A stretch of 64,000 nucleotides of DNA from Sphingomonas sp. LaA6.9 (GTDB taxonomy: Bacteria; Pseudomonadota; Alphaproteobacteria; Sphingomonadales; Sphingomonadaceae), in contig NZ_JAKVIO010000002.1 in NCBI RefSeq assembly GCF_022601895.1, forward strand, positions 124,001 to 188,000, read 5' to 3'. This document shows, one piece after another, positions 17,563-27,029 of the stretch. Below the pieces are notes generated by a model. That model saw only the letters and a program-made list of their open reading frames with translations, was not told where the DNA came from and made no database searches. Within the stretch, counting starts at the first letter, position 1; the number at the start of each line of letters is the position of its first letter. The translations under genes and the position numbers were made by a program.

Positions 17563-18578
17563 CCGCCGGTCACGCTCATATGCCGTTCGACCGCTGGCGC
17601 GGCATCGCGCCTGTCGATGTGGAAGTCGTGACGCGCAGGCTTGAGGCGCAACGCCTCGTCGATCAGCGGATCAACGGCGTCGATCCCGCGCTCGCGCAGG
17701 GCCGTCTTGAGGTCGACGCGGTCATCATGACCAAGGCACATATAAAGCCGCCCCGATACGGTGAGCCGGATACGGTTGCATCCGTCGCAGAAATTGCGCG
17801 TCAGCGGCGATATCAGACCCATGCGAACGCCCAGTTCCTCGACCTGCCAGTAACGCGCGGGGCCGCCCGTGGTGAAGTCGAGCGGACGCAACGTGAAGCG
17901 CTCGCGCAAATCTTCCTGCACGCGCGTCAGGGGCAGGAAGCGATCCACCCGGTCCTCATCGATCGCGCCAAGCGGCATCGTTTCGATCAGGCTGAGGTCG
18001 AATCCCTCGTCGCTGCACCAGCGCAGCATGGGCTCGATCTCGTCGTCATTGAAATCCTTGAGCGCGACCATGTTGATCTTGATAGCGAATCCCGCCGCCC
18101 TCGCTGCCTTCAGTCCGGCAAACACCTTTTGGATATCACCGAAGCGCGTGATGTAGCGGAAGCGCTCGGGATCGCGGCTGTCGAGGCTGACATTGATCCG
18201 GCGCACGCCTGCATCGAACAGCGGGGCAGCCATCTCGTCGAGCCGTGTGCCGTTGGTGGTGAGCGTCAACTCATCAAGCGCGCCGGTTTCGATATGACGC
18301 CCGATCGATTTCGCCAGCCCTTCCAGGCCGCGACGCACCAGCGGCTCGCCGCCCGTCAGCCGAATCTTGCGGATGCCCCGTGCCACGAACCTGTCCGCCA
18401 GCAGCGCCATTTCCTCCAGCGACAGGATCGCCGCGCGGGGCATGAAGCTCATATGTTCAGCCATGCAATAGCGACACCTGAGATCGCAGCGGTCCGTGAC
18501 CGACAGGCGCAAATAGGTGATACGACGGCCGAGGCCGTCGGTCAGTGCCGGCTGGGCGGGGTCGCGCACGCTCTCCAT
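17559..18578 (-). CDS. moaA: GTP 3',8-cyclase (molybdopterin biosynthesis)
   Basis: A 339-residue radical SAM enzyme carrying out the first step of molybdenum cofactor synthesis, rearranging GTP to 3',8-cyclo-7,8-dihydro-GTP. The N-terminal [4Fe-4S] cysteines are 31, 35 and 38 (CDLRCRYC) and the C-terminal cluster cysteines are 264, 267 and 281. TGGEPL (SAM binding) is at 75-80. The protein ends in GG, as functional MoaA does, because the diglycine tail enters the active site. It overlaps nadK by 4 bases. No other mo genes are in the window, so moaA is separated from the rest of the pathway. Confidence 0.95.
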   Translation of the reverse strand: MESVRDPAQPALTDGLGRRITYLRLSVTDRCDLRCRYCMAEHMSFMPRAAILSLEEMALLADRFVARGIRKIRLTGGEPLVRRGLEGLAKSIGRHIETGALDELTLTTNGTRLDEMAAPLFDAGVRRINVSLDSRDPERFRYITRFGDIQKVFAGLKAARAAGFAIKINMVALKDFNDDEIEPMLRWCSDEGFDLSLIETMPLGAIDEDRVDRFLPLTRVQEDLRERFTLRPLDFTTGGPARYWQVEELGVRMGLISPLTRNFCDGCNRIRLTVSGRLYMCLGHDDRVDLKTALRERGIDAVDPLIDEALRLKPARHDFHIDRRDAAPAVERHMSVTGG

Positions 18579-18672
18579 AGGCTTTAGCTAGGCGCAGCAC
18601 GGGCGTGGAGCAAGACAAACCCGTTTGCGTGGGAGGTGCTTGGCGCTAGCATGCGCGCAAACGGGGGACTGT

Positions 18673-20727
18673 GTGGGCAAAGAAGGCGACGAGGCACTGG
18701 GCACACGTCAGGGGGCGCCGCTGTTCATGCTTTCGTTTCGACAACGTGACGAATTGGCCGCGGCGGCGGAGGCTGCGGGCTGGCGCACGATCGCCGCGCG
18801 CCGCGCCGAGGGTGTCGAGCGCCGCTTCATCGTCAGCGGTGCGGCGGTTGCGGTGGTCGACGCGCGCGGTGCTCTTGCCGAAGGGCTGGCGGCGATCAAG
18901 GCGCTGGCCGACCCGGTAGAGGCCAATGCGGGAGCGCTGCTGGTGCTGCTCTCACGTAACGACGTCTCGGCGCTCGACGCCATATTCGCGGCGGGCGCGA
19001 CGCACTATCTCGCCAGTCCCTTTGGCGATGCGGAGTTCGCCCAGACGCTGCGGTTCGCCGAGCGGCTCGCGGACAGGCTGGCGGGTGGCGGGCAGGCCGG
19101 CGACGGCACGCGGCTTGGCCTCGATGACATGCTGGGCTGGCACTATCACCCCGTGGGTGGCCTCAGGATCGGAGCGCCTCTGCGCGAGCGCCTGGCGCTT
19201 CCACCCGAGCGCCCCATATCGCTGACTTACTTTTACCGCCTGCTCGGCGTGGAAGGCCGCGAGGCAGCGCGCGGCGCGGCCCGTCGATTGCGCGCCGGTT
19301 CGCGGGCCACCGCCTTCGCGCACGACATGCCCGAGCCGAGTGGTGAACGCGTTGCGCATCACCTGCACCTAGATCTGTCCGGCATCGGTGTAGCGGGCAG
19401 CATCGAAACGCTCGATACGCTGGGCGAACTCGACGAACGCCCCGAGAGGGGGCACCGCGATTCGCTGACCGGCCTGCGCGACGGCGTCGCGACACGCCGC
19501 TGGATCGAGGCACGCCTCAAGGCCGCCGGCCCGGTAACGCTGCTGCTGCTTTCGATCAGTCGCTTCGACATGATCAACGCTGCTTTCGGGCGGGCGACGG
19601 GCGACGCTTTGCTGCGCTCGGTCGCGCGCAGGATCGAGGCGCTGGCGAGTGCCTCGGCGGGACGTCGTGCGCTGGTAGCGCGAATCGCGGGCGCCGAGTT
19701 CGCAGTCGGCCTCGATCACGACGTGACGGAGGACAAGGCACGCTTCCTCGCCGAAGAACTGTCGCGATCGATCGCGCGCCCGTTCATATCGGGCGCACAA
19801 ATGGTGCCGCTGGCCTGTCGCATCGGCATGGCGATCTCGGGTGCCGGAGAGGATGACGCCACCATCTTGTTGCGGCGTGCCAGCGCGGCGCTGGCTGAGG
19901 CACAGGCAACCGAATCGGGCGCGGTGCATGTGATCAGCGGCGCCAACCCCGGCGACGTCGCGTTGCACGGGCGGCTTCAGATCGACCTTCGCCGCGCGCT
20001 GAACCAGGGCGAGGTCGATATTGTCTTCCAGCCGCAGGTATCGGTGACCACGGGCGCGATCGTGGGCGTCGAAGCGCTCGCGCGCTGGAACCATCCCGAT
20101 CTTGGCGAACTGGGCGCGGTGACGCTGTTCGCGGCGGCGGAACGGTCGGATTATGTCGCCCAGCTTTCGGAGCATGTGCAGCGCCGCGCAGTCGCGATCG
20201 CCGCATCATGGCCCGCCGCATTGTCCGAGTTGCGACTTTCGATCAACGTCACCGCCGCAGACATTGCAGTGCCCGGCTTTGTCGAGCGGCTGCTGACCAT
20301 GGTCGACGATAGCGGTTTCCCGCGCGGTCGCCTGACCGTGGAGATTACCGAATCGGGATTGATCCGCGATCTTGGCGATGCCGCTGCGCTGCTTGCCGAA
20401 CTCCGCGAGGCGGGGTGCCGCGTTGCGATCGACGATTTCGGCACGGGTTATTCGAGCCTAGCCTATCTGAAGGCGCTGCCGCTCGACTATCTGAAGATCG
20501 ACAAGAAGCTTGCGGAGGACATCACAGGCTCGACGCGCGATCGTATCGTCGTGCGCGGCGTCATCGAAATGGCGCGTTCGCTGGGCCTGGCGGTGATCGC
20601 CGAGGGCGTGGAGAGCGAGGAGCAACTCGCCCTGCTCGCCCGCGAAGGCTGCAACTACTACCAGGGCTATCTGTGCTCGGAGCCGGTCGACAGCGAACGG
20701 CTGAGCAATCTCGTGATGCGGGCATAG
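18673..20727 (+). CDS. Receiver-like / degenerate GGDEF / EAL cyclic-di-GMP phosphodiesterase
   Basis: About 684 residues. Residues 15-135 look like a response-regulator receiver (AVAVVDARG, then GATHYLASPFGDAEF), but the usual KPF lysine is Ser. A PAS-like stretch follows, then a GGDEF domain whose signature is AGAEF (about 339-343), so cyclase activity is unlikely. The EAL domain is intact: EAL at 467-469, EITES, DDFGTGYSS at 587-595, YLKIDKKL and AEGVES at 643-648. It should hydrolyse c-di-GMP, with the GGDEF part perhaps sensing GTP. No membrane segment is seen. GTG 18673 is chosen for the GGGGGA five bases before it; ATG 18730 is an alternative. It stands alone, converging on mfd. Confidence 0.88.
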   Translation: MGKEGDEALGTRQGAPLFMLSFRQRDELAAAAEAAGWRTIAARRAEGVERRFIVSGAAVAVVDARGALAEGLAAIKALADPVEANAGALLVLLSRNDVSALDAIFAAGATHYLASPFGDAEFAQTLRFAERLADRLAGGGQAGDGTRLGLDDMLGWHYHPVGGLRIGAPLRERLALPPERPISLTYFYRLLGVEGREAARGAARRLRAGSRATAFAHDMPEPSGERVAHHLHLDLSGIGVAGSIETLDTLGELDERPERGHRDSLTGLRDGVATRRWIEARLKAAGPVTLLLLSISRFDMINAAFGRATGDALLRSVARRIEALASASAGRRALVARIAGAEFAVGLDHDVTEDKARFLAEELSRSIARPFISGAQMVPLACRIGMAISGAGEDDATILLRRASAALAEAQATESGAVHVISGANPGDVALHGRLQIDLRRALNQGEVDIVFQPQVSVTTGAIVGVEALARWNHPDLGELGAVTLFAAAERSDYVAQLSEHVQRRAVAIAASWPAALSELRLSINVTAADIAVPGFVERLLTMVDDSGFPRGRLTVEITESGLIRDLGDAAALLAELREAGCRVAIDDFGTGYSSLAYLKALPLDYLKIDKKLAEDITGSTRDRIVVRGVIEMARSLGLAVIAEGVESEEQLALLAREGCNYYQGYLCSEPVDSERLSNLVMRA

Positions 20728-20733
20728 CTCGCT

Positions 20734-23700
20734 TTACACAGCCGCCTTTGCCAGCCCCTTGGACAATTGCAGCACACCGTTGAGCCGCGACCTGGGATCT
20801 CCCCAGGCGCGGTTGATGACGAGCTTGCTGTCGGGCCTGAGTTTCGCCACGCCGTCAAGGCGCTGGACATAGGCCAACAGTCCAGGAAGATTGGGGAAAT
20901 CGTCGTTGAAGAAGCTGACGAGCGCACCGCGCGGGCCGACGTCGATCTTGGCGATCGACGCCATTTTCGCATTCAACTTGATCTCGATGATCCGGAGAAG
21001 ATTCTCGGTCGCGTCGGGCAGCTTGCCAAAGCGGTCGATTAGCTCGGCGGCGAACGCCTCGATCTGCTCGCGGTTCTCGAGTTCGTTCATGCGGCGATAG
21101 AGCCCCATGCGCAGGTCGAGATCGGGGACGTAATCGTCGGGGATCATGATCGGCGCGTCGACGGTGATCTGCGGCGAGAAGTCCTCGCGGCGTGGTTCAA
21201 GGCCGGCGCCGCCCGCGCGCGCCTCGATGATCGCATCCTCGAGCATCGACTGGTAGAGTTCGAAGCCAACCTCCTTGATGTGCCCCGACTGCTCATCGCC
21301 AAGCAGGTTGCCCGCGCCGCGAATGTCGAGGTCGTGGCTGGCGAGTTGGAAGCCCGCGCCGAGGCTGTCGAGGTCGGACAGCACCTTGAGCCGCTTTTCC
21401 GCCGCCTCGGTCATCAGCCGCTCGGACGCGGTGGTCATATAGGCATAGGCGCGCGTCTTGGAGCGTCCGACGCGGCCCCGCAGCTGATAGAGCTGCGCGA
21501 GCCCGAAACGATCGGCGCGATTGATGATGAGCGTGTTGGCACTCGGAATGTCGAGCCCGCTTTCGATGATGGTGGTCGAAACCAGCACTTCATAACGCTT
21601 GTCGTAAAAGGCCGACATGCGTTCCTCGACGAGCCCGGGCGCCATCTGGCCGTGCGCAACGACATAGCGGACTTCGGGGACTTCCTCGCTCAGGAACTTC
21701 TCGATCTCGGGCAGGTCGGAGATGCGGGGGGTGACGAGGAAGCTCTGCCCGCCGCGATAATGCTCGCGCAGCAGCGCCTCGCGCAGCACGACGGGGTCCC
21801 AGGGCATCACATAGGTGCGCACCGCAAGCCGGTCGACGGGCGGAGTCTGGATCACCGAAAGCTCGCGCAATCCCGACATCGCCATTTGCAGCGTGCGCGG
21901 GATGGGGGTGGCGGTCAGCGTGAGGACATGGACGTCGGTCCTGAGTGCCTTCAGCCGTTCCTTGTGCGTCACGCCGAAACGCTGTTCCTCGTCGACGATG
22001 ACGAGGCCAAGTCGCTTGAAGTCAATCCCCTTGGCGAGGATCGCGTGCGTGCCGACGACGATGTCGATCGTGCCGTCAGCCAGCCCTTCCTTGACCGCCC
22101 TGGCCTCGCCCGCGGGAACGAGGCGCGAAAGGCGCCCGACGTTGAGCGGGAAGCCTTGAAAACGGTCGCGGAAATTCATGTGATGCTGGCGCGCGAGTAA
22201 TGTGGTCGGGCACACCACCGCGACCTGCATTCCCGCCATCGCGGCGACGAAGGCGGCGCGCAGCGCGACCTCGGTCTTCCCGAAGCCGACATCGCCCACG
22301 ACGAGCCTGTCCATCGGCTTGCCCGCGCCGAGATCGTCGATGACATCGGCGATCGCGCGGTCCTGATCGTCGGTTTCCTGATAGGGGAAGCGATCGACGA
22401 ATGCAGGATAGCCGCCGCTGTCGGGCTCGGCGACCTGTGCACTACGCAGCGCCCGTTTGGCGGCGGTGGCGATGAGTTCGCCCGCGATTTCGCGGATGCG
22501 TTCCTTCATCCGCGCCTTGCGACGCTGCCAGGCTTCTCCGCCCAGCCTGTCGAGCGTGGCATTCTCGCCATCGGAGCCGTAGCGCGAGAGCACGTCGATA
22601 TTCTCGACGGGCACGAACAGCTTGTCGCCGCCCGCGTAGGTCAGCCAGACGCAGTCATGCGGGCTCTGCCCAACCGGGATCGAGGTCAACCCTTCATAGC
22701 GGCCGATGCCATGATCGACATGGACGACGAGATCGCCCGGGCTGAGTGTCGCCAGTTCGGCGAGAAACGCGTCCGCACTCTTCTTGCGCTTCTGCCGCCG
22801 GACCAGACGATCGCCGAGCATGTCCTGCTCGGTCAGCAGTGCGACATCGGGTGCTGTAAAGCCGTGATCGAGGGGGAGCACGATCAGCGCGATTGCCGAG
22901 GCGGCGGTGCCGAGCGCTTCCTGCCAGGTGTCGGCGGCGCGGCCACCCTTCAACCCGTGATCGGCGAGGAGGCCTCCCAGGCGCTCGCGCGCACCCTCCG
23001 AATAGCTGGCAAGGACGAGTTTCTTGCCCTGCTTCCTGAGCGAAGCGGCGTGCGCGGCGACGGCTTCGTAGACATTGGCGTTCTGCGCACGCTCGGGCGC
23101 GAAATCGCGCGGCCCTTCGACCTCAAAGTCGAGAACGTTCGCGCTCTCGGGTTCGTGAAAAGGTGAGGTTAGGTGGATTGCGTGTTCTGCGATCGCCTTG
23201 GACCACTCGGCCGCATCAAGGTACAGCATCCCGGGGTCGATCGGGCGATAGCTGCCCGGATCGCTCGTCCGCGCGCGCTCGCGATTGGCGTGATAGTCGG
23301 CGATCGCCTCGAAGCGCCCCTCTGCCGCGCCCGTCGAGCCGCTGTCGCGCACGATCACGGCATCGTCACCAATATGATCGAACAGCGTCGTCATGCGCTC
23401 TTCGAGCAGCGGCAGCCAATGCTCCATGCCCGCGAGTCGACGCCCTTCAGAAATCGCCTGATAGAGCGGATCACCCGTCGCGGTAGCGCCGAAGATTTCC
23501 CTGTAGCGACTCCGGAAGCGTTTGATGCTCTCCTCATCGAGCAGCGCCTCGGACGCGGGGAGGAGCGTGAAGCCGTCGATGCGCCCGGTCGTGCGCTGAT
23601 CGGCGGGATCGAAACGGCGAACGCTCTCGATCTCGTCGCCGAAGAAATCGAGGCGGAGCGCCTGTTCCTCGCCCGAGGGGAAGAGGTCGACGAGTCCGCC

Positions 23701-24195
23701 ACGCACCGCGAACTCGCCCGCATCGGCGACCGTCTCGACGCGGACATAACCATTGGCCTGGAGCAGCGCCGCAAGTGCATCGCGCTCGATCCGTTCGCCC
23801 GGCGCGAGCCTGGCCACGAGCTGCCGGATGCGAAAGGGGGTAAGTGTGCGCTGGGTGATCGCATTGAGCGTCGTCACCAGCAATTGGGGCCGTGTCGCGT
23901 TGCGCTGCAGCGCGTGCAGCGTCGCCAGCCGTTCGGCGGTTACGCGCAACGAGGGTGAGGCGCGATCATAGGGAAGGCAGTCCCACGCCGGGTAGGACAG
24001 GATCTCTAGTTCGGGCGCGAAATAATGCGCGGTATCGACGAGCGAGCGCATCGCGACATCGTCGGAAGCGACGAACACCGCACGCCCCTTGGCGGCGCGG
24101 GCGAGATCGGCCATCAGCCAGGGCAGAAAGCCCGTTGGTGCGCCCGAGAGCGTGAGCGGGCCCGCGGCCTTCAGAATGCGCGTGAGATCGGTCAA
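20734..24195 (-). CDS. mfd: Transcription-repair coupling factor
   Basis: A 1153-residue DNA translocase that removes stalled RNA polymerase and recruits UvrA. In order it has the UvrB-like N-terminal region (LSYPAWDCLPYDRASPS, then LFPSGEEQALRLDFFGDEIES), the RNA-polymerase-interaction domain (LSPGDLVVHVDHGIGRYEGL), the helicase Walker A GDVGFGKTEVALRAAF near residue 630, the DEEQ box (IVDEEQRFGV) near 735, TATPIPRTLQ, QLRGRVGRS and a C-terminal TRCF domain. The TTG at 24195 is chosen as start: it overlaps the sdhE stop (TTGA) and gives the conserved LTDLTRIL opening. An in-frame opening runs much further upstream but is inside sdhE and recG regions. It converges on the EAL gene, 6 bases away. 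Confidence 0.96.
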   Translation of the reverse strand: MTDLTRILKAAGPLTLSGAPTGFLPWLMADLARAAKGRAVFVASDDVAMRSLVDTAHYFAPELEILSYPAWDCLPYDRASPSLRVTAERLATLHALQRNATRPQLLVTTLNAITQRTLTPFRIRQLVARLAPGERIERDALAALLQANGYVRVETVADAGEFAVRGGLVDLFPSGEEQALRLDFFGDEIESVRRFDPADQRTTGRIDGFTLLPASEALLDEESIKRFRSRYREIFGATATGDPLYQAISEGRRLAGMEHWLPLLEERMTTLFDHIGDDAVIVRDSGSTGAAEGRFEAIADYHANRERARTSDPGSYRPIDPGMLYLDAAEWSKAIAEHAIHLTSPFHEPESANVLDFEVEGPRDFAPERAQNANVYEAVAAHAASLRKQGKKLVLASYSEGARERLGGLLADHGLKGGRAADTWQEALGTAASAIALIVLPLDHGFTAPDVALLTEQDMLGDRLVRRQKRKKSADAFLAELATLSPGDLVVHVDHGIGRYEGLTSIPVGQSPHDCVWLTYAGGDKLFVPVENIDVLSRYGSDGENATLDRLGGEAWQRRKARMKERIREIAGELIATAAKRALRSAQVAEPDSGGYPAFVDRFPYQETDDQDRAIADVIDDLGAGKPMDRLVVGDVGFGKTEVALRAAFVAAMAGMQVAVVCPTTLLARQHHMNFRDRFQGFPLNVGRLSRLVPAGEARAVKEGLADGTIDIVVGTHAILAKGIDFKRLGLVIVDEEQRFGVTHKERLKALRTDVHVLTLTATPIPRTLQMAMSGLRELSVIQTPPVDRLAVRTYVMPWDPVVLREALLREHYRGGQSFLVTPRISDLPEIEKFLSEEVPEVRYVVAHGQMAPGLVEERMSAFYDKRYEVLVSTTIIESGLDIPSANTLIINRADRFGLAQLYQLRGRVGRSKTRAYAYMTTASERLMTEAAEKRLKVLSDLDSLGAGFQLASHDLDIRGAGNLLGDEQSGHIKEVGFELYQSMLEDAIIEARAGGAGLEPRREDFSPQITVDAPIMIPDDYVPDLDLRMGLYRRMNELENREQIEAFAAELIDRFGKLPDATENLLRIIEIKLNAKMASIAKIDVGPRGALVSFFNDDFPNLPGLLAYVQRLDGVAKLRPDSKLVINRAWGDPRSRLNGVLQLSKGLAKAAV

Positions 24196-24458
24196 CGCGC
24201 CACCGGAATATAGTCGAGCTTCTTCATCGCGGTCATCATCGGGCCCTGATAGCGCTCGGGCACGTCGGCCATGTCCATCGCCCAGGCGAGGATGTCGACA
24301 TCGGCTTCCTCGATAAGCACCTCGAACAGATCGACGTCTTCTTTCGTCCAGCTTTCCGAATATGTGTCGAAGAATCCTCCAACGAGCATGTCGGCTTCGC
24401 GCGTGCCGCGGTGCCAGGCGCGGAAGCGGAGACGTTTGAGACGGGTTTCGGCGTCCAT
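24192..24458 (-). CDS. sdhE: Succinate dehydrogenase assembly factor (FAD attachment)
   Basis: An 88-residue SdhE/SDH5 protein that helps attach FAD to the flavoprotein subunit of succinate dehydrogenase. The family pattern is clear: LKRLRFRAWHRGTREADMLVG, with the essential RGxxE (RGTRE), then the acidic helices FEVLIEEADVDILAWAMD. The true ATG is 24458; the opening continues upstream but only by antisense to recG. It is divergent from recG (76-base gap) and overlaps mfd by 4 bases, an order seen in many alphaproteobacteria. Confidence 0.93.
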   Translation of the reverse strand: MDAETRLKRLRFRAWHRGTREADMLVGGFFDTYSESWTKEDVDLFEVLIEEADVDILAWAMDMADVPERYQGPMMTAMKKLDYIPVAR

Positions 24459-24534
24459 GATTTTCCCAATAGAAATAAGCCGGCGGACGCTGGCGGCGAC
24501 TGTCGGCTGAGCTATAAGCAGGGCCCAGATAGTC

Positions 24535-26598
24535 ATGCGACCCGATATTCTCAATCCGCTCTTTGCCGAAATAACGGCGCTCAAAGGCATCGGGCCACAG
24601 CTCGCCAAGCCATTGGAACGGCTTGGCCTTGCGCGCGCCATCGACGTCGCGTTCCATTTGCCGACGGGATGGATAGACCGGATGCGCGTCGACGAACTGC
24701 GCATGGCCGATACCGGGCGCGTCATCACCATCGAGTTGACGCCCACCGACTATCGCAGCGGCGGTCCGCGCAGCCCGTTCCGCGTGGCTGCTGCCGACAA
24801 GCACGGCAACGTGGTCACGCTCGTCTATTTTGGCGGCAATCCGGGGTGGGCCAGGAAATTATTGCCGCTGGGCGAGCCGCGCGTGGTTTCGGGCAAGCTC
24901 GAAAATTACGGGCAGGAACTCCAGATCGTCCATCCCGACTATGTGCTGGCGCCCGGCGAAAGCGCGAGCCTGCCCGAGCGCGAGGCGGTCTATCCGCTTT
25001 CGGAAGGATTGACGGGCAAGCGCGTCGCCCAACTCGCCGAACAGGCGCTGGAGCGCGCGCCCGATCTGGCCGAATGGATCGAGCCGAGCCTGAAGGCGCA
25101 GCATGGCTGGCCCGACTGGCGTGATTCGCTTGTGCGCATCCACGCCAATCCCGCCGACAAGATGGCGCGCGACCGTCTCGCCTATGACGAGATCTTCGCT
25201 AACCAGCTCGCGCTGATGCTCGTGCGCGCCTCGACGCGAAAACGGCGGGGCAGGGCGCTCAAGGGCGATGGCCGGCTGCGCGATGCGTTGAAACTGCCCT
25301 ATGCGCCTACCGGCGCGCAGCGACGCACGATCGCCGAGATCGAGGGCGACATGCAGCAGGAACAGCCGATGCTGCGGCTGCTCCAGGGCGATGTCGGATC
25401 GGGCAAGACACTGGTCGCGCTGATGGCGCTGCTGAGCGCGGTCGAGGCGGGCGCGCAGGGGGCATTGCTGGCGCCGACCGAAATCCTTGCACGCCAGCAT
25501 TACGAGACGATCACGCGCGACCTTGCCGGCATGCCCGTAAACGTCGCGATCCTGACCGGGCGTGACAAGGGGCGCGTGCGCGAGGCGACGCTGATGGGGC
25601 TCGCCGATGGCTCGATCGACATATTGATTGGCACGCATGCGATCTTCCAGGATGCGGTGGCGTACAAGAATCTCGGGCTCGCGGTGGTCGATGAGCAACA
25701 TCGCTTCGGCGTCGCGCAGCGCTTGATGCTGGCGCAGAAGGCCGAGCATCCGCCGCACCTTCTCGTGATGACCGCGACGCCTATCCCGCGCACGCTCACG
25801 CTCACCCATTATGGCGAGATGGACGTGAGCCGCCTCGACGAGATGCCGCCGGGACGCCAACCGGTGGAAACGCGCGTGATTTCCGACGAGCGCCTGCCCG
25901 AAGTGGTGGACGGGCTGGCACGACATTTGTCGGGCGGAGGGCAGGCTTATTGGGTGTGTCCGCTGGTCGAGGAAAGCGAGACGAGCGATCAGGCAGCCGC
26001 GGAGGAGCGCGCGGCCGCTCTCAAACGGCGCTTCGGAGATGACAGGGTAGGGCTGGTCCATGGCCGGATGAAGGGTGCCGAGAAGGACGCAGTCATGGAC
26101 GCGTTCCAGCGCGGCGCCACGCAACTCCTTGTCGCGACCACCGTAATCGAGGTGGGCGTCAATGTCCCCAATGCAACGCTGATGATCGTCGAGGGCGCTG
26201 ATCGTTTCGGGCTCGCGCAGCTCCACCAGCTACGCGGGCGCGTCGGGCGAGGCGAGGGGCGTTCGGTCTGCCTGCTCTTGCGCGGCAATGCGCTCAGCGA
26301 AACTTCACGCGCACGGCTGGCGCTGATGCGCGAAACCAATGACGGATTCCGCATTGCAGAAGAGGATCTGCGACTGCGCGGGGCGGGCGAAATCCTTGGC
26401 ACGAAGCAATCGGGCGAAGCGCGCTTCCGGTTGGCCAGCCCGGAACATCTGCAACATTTTCTGCCCGTCGCCACCGATGACGCGCGCCTGCTGGTCGACC
26501 GCGACGGTGGACTGCAGGGCGTGCGCGGGCAGGCCGCGCGAACCGCGCTCTATCTGTTCGAAAGGGATTCGGGTGTGGAACTGCTGCGCTCGGGCTGA
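24535..26598 (+). CDS. recG: ATP-dependent DNA helicase RecG
   Basis: A 687-residue branch-migration helicase that remodels stalled forks and Holliday junctions. It begins with an ALKGIGPQLAKPLERLG helix-hairpin-helix, followed by the wedge/OB domain (VVSGKLENYGQELQIVHPDYVL). The helicase motor has GDVGSGKT near residue 285, VVDEQHRFG (DEQH box) near 384, TATPIPRTLTL, VATTVIEVGVNVPNAT, QLHQLRGRVGRG and the RecG-specific GAGEILGTKQSG. All motor motifs are intact. Its last 49 bases overlap the 3' end of the convergent PilZ gene. Confidence 0.96.
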   Translation: MRPDILNPLFAEITALKGIGPQLAKPLERLGLARAIDVAFHLPTGWIDRMRVDELRMADTGRVITIELTPTDYRSGGPRSPFRVAAADKHGNVVTLVYFGGNPGWARKLLPLGEPRVVSGKLENYGQELQIVHPDYVLAPGESASLPEREAVYPLSEGLTGKRVAQLAEQALERAPDLAEWIEPSLKAQHGWPDWRDSLVRIHANPADKMARDRLAYDEIFANQLALMLVRASTRKRRGRALKGDGRLRDALKLPYAPTGAQRRTIAEIEGDMQQEQPMLRLLQGDVGSGKTLVALMALLSAVEAGAQGALLAPTEILARQHYETITRDLAGMPVNVAILTGRDKGRVREATLMGLADGSIDILIGTHAIFQDAVAYKNLGLAVVDEQHRFGVAQRLMLAQKAEHPPHLLVMTATPIPRTLTLTHYGEMDVSRLDEMPPGRQPVETRVISDERLPEVVDGLARHLSGGGQAYWVCPLVEESETSDQAAAEERAAALKRRFGDDRVGLVHGRMKGAEKDAVMDAFQRGATQLLVATTVIEVGVNVPNATLMIVEGADRFGLAQLHQLRGRVGRGEGRSVCLLLRGNALSETSRARLALMRETNDGFRIAEEDLRLRGAGEILGTKQSGEARFRLASPEHLQHFLPVATDDARLLVDRDGGLQGVRGQAARTALYLFERDSGVELLRSG

Positions 26599-26939
26599 GC
26601 GGCTTCCTGGTGTCGCTCGATCGCGGCGATCACATTCTCGAATTGCATCTGCGGGATTGGTGCGAGGAACTCGGCTCCCACTTCCTCGCCCATTGACCAG
26701 ACAGTGCGCGCCCTGACTTCGCCCAGCATCGGCAGTTCGACCGAAACCAGCGCGCCGTCGATGATCACCATGTCCGTCCGGACGAGGAAACCCAGGCGCG
26801 AGAGGTTTACGAGGGTCGCGGGTTCGGGACGCGTGATCGGCGGTGAGCGGCGACGGAACAGCGTCGGCACGCCGATCTCTTTCCGGTCGGCGCGGCGCTG
26901 GTCGATATCATTAATCTGCCGGGCGATCGGCCACGCCAT
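26550..26939 (-). CDS. PilZ-domain protein
   Basis: A 129-residue protein made of one PilZ domain. The c-di-GMP switch is partly visible as RRADRKE (residues about 15-21) and LVNLSRLGF, matching the RxxxR and (D/N)xSxxG motifs; SVELPMLGEVRARTVWSMGEEVGAEFL is the remaining beta barrel. It may bind c-di-GMP and act as a partner or adaptor, perhaps downstream of the EAL protein 6 kb away, but that is a guess. ATG 26939 has GGGGAAG upstream. Its 3' end overlaps recG in antisense by 49 bases. Confidence 0.8.
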   Translation of the reverse strand: MAWPIARQINDIDQRRADRKEIGVPTLFRRRSPPITRPEPATLVNLSRLGFLVRTDMVIIDGALVSVELPMLGEVRARTVWSMGEEVGAEFLAPIPQMQFENVIAAIERHQEAAQPERSSSTPESLSNR

Positions 26940-27029
26940 TGCTGAACTCTTCCCCACACGTGTTCGCAAGCGCCGAATGGTGACGCTCCCGGTACAAGAT
27001 GTGGCTAAAAGACAGGGTTAAGTCGGCGT

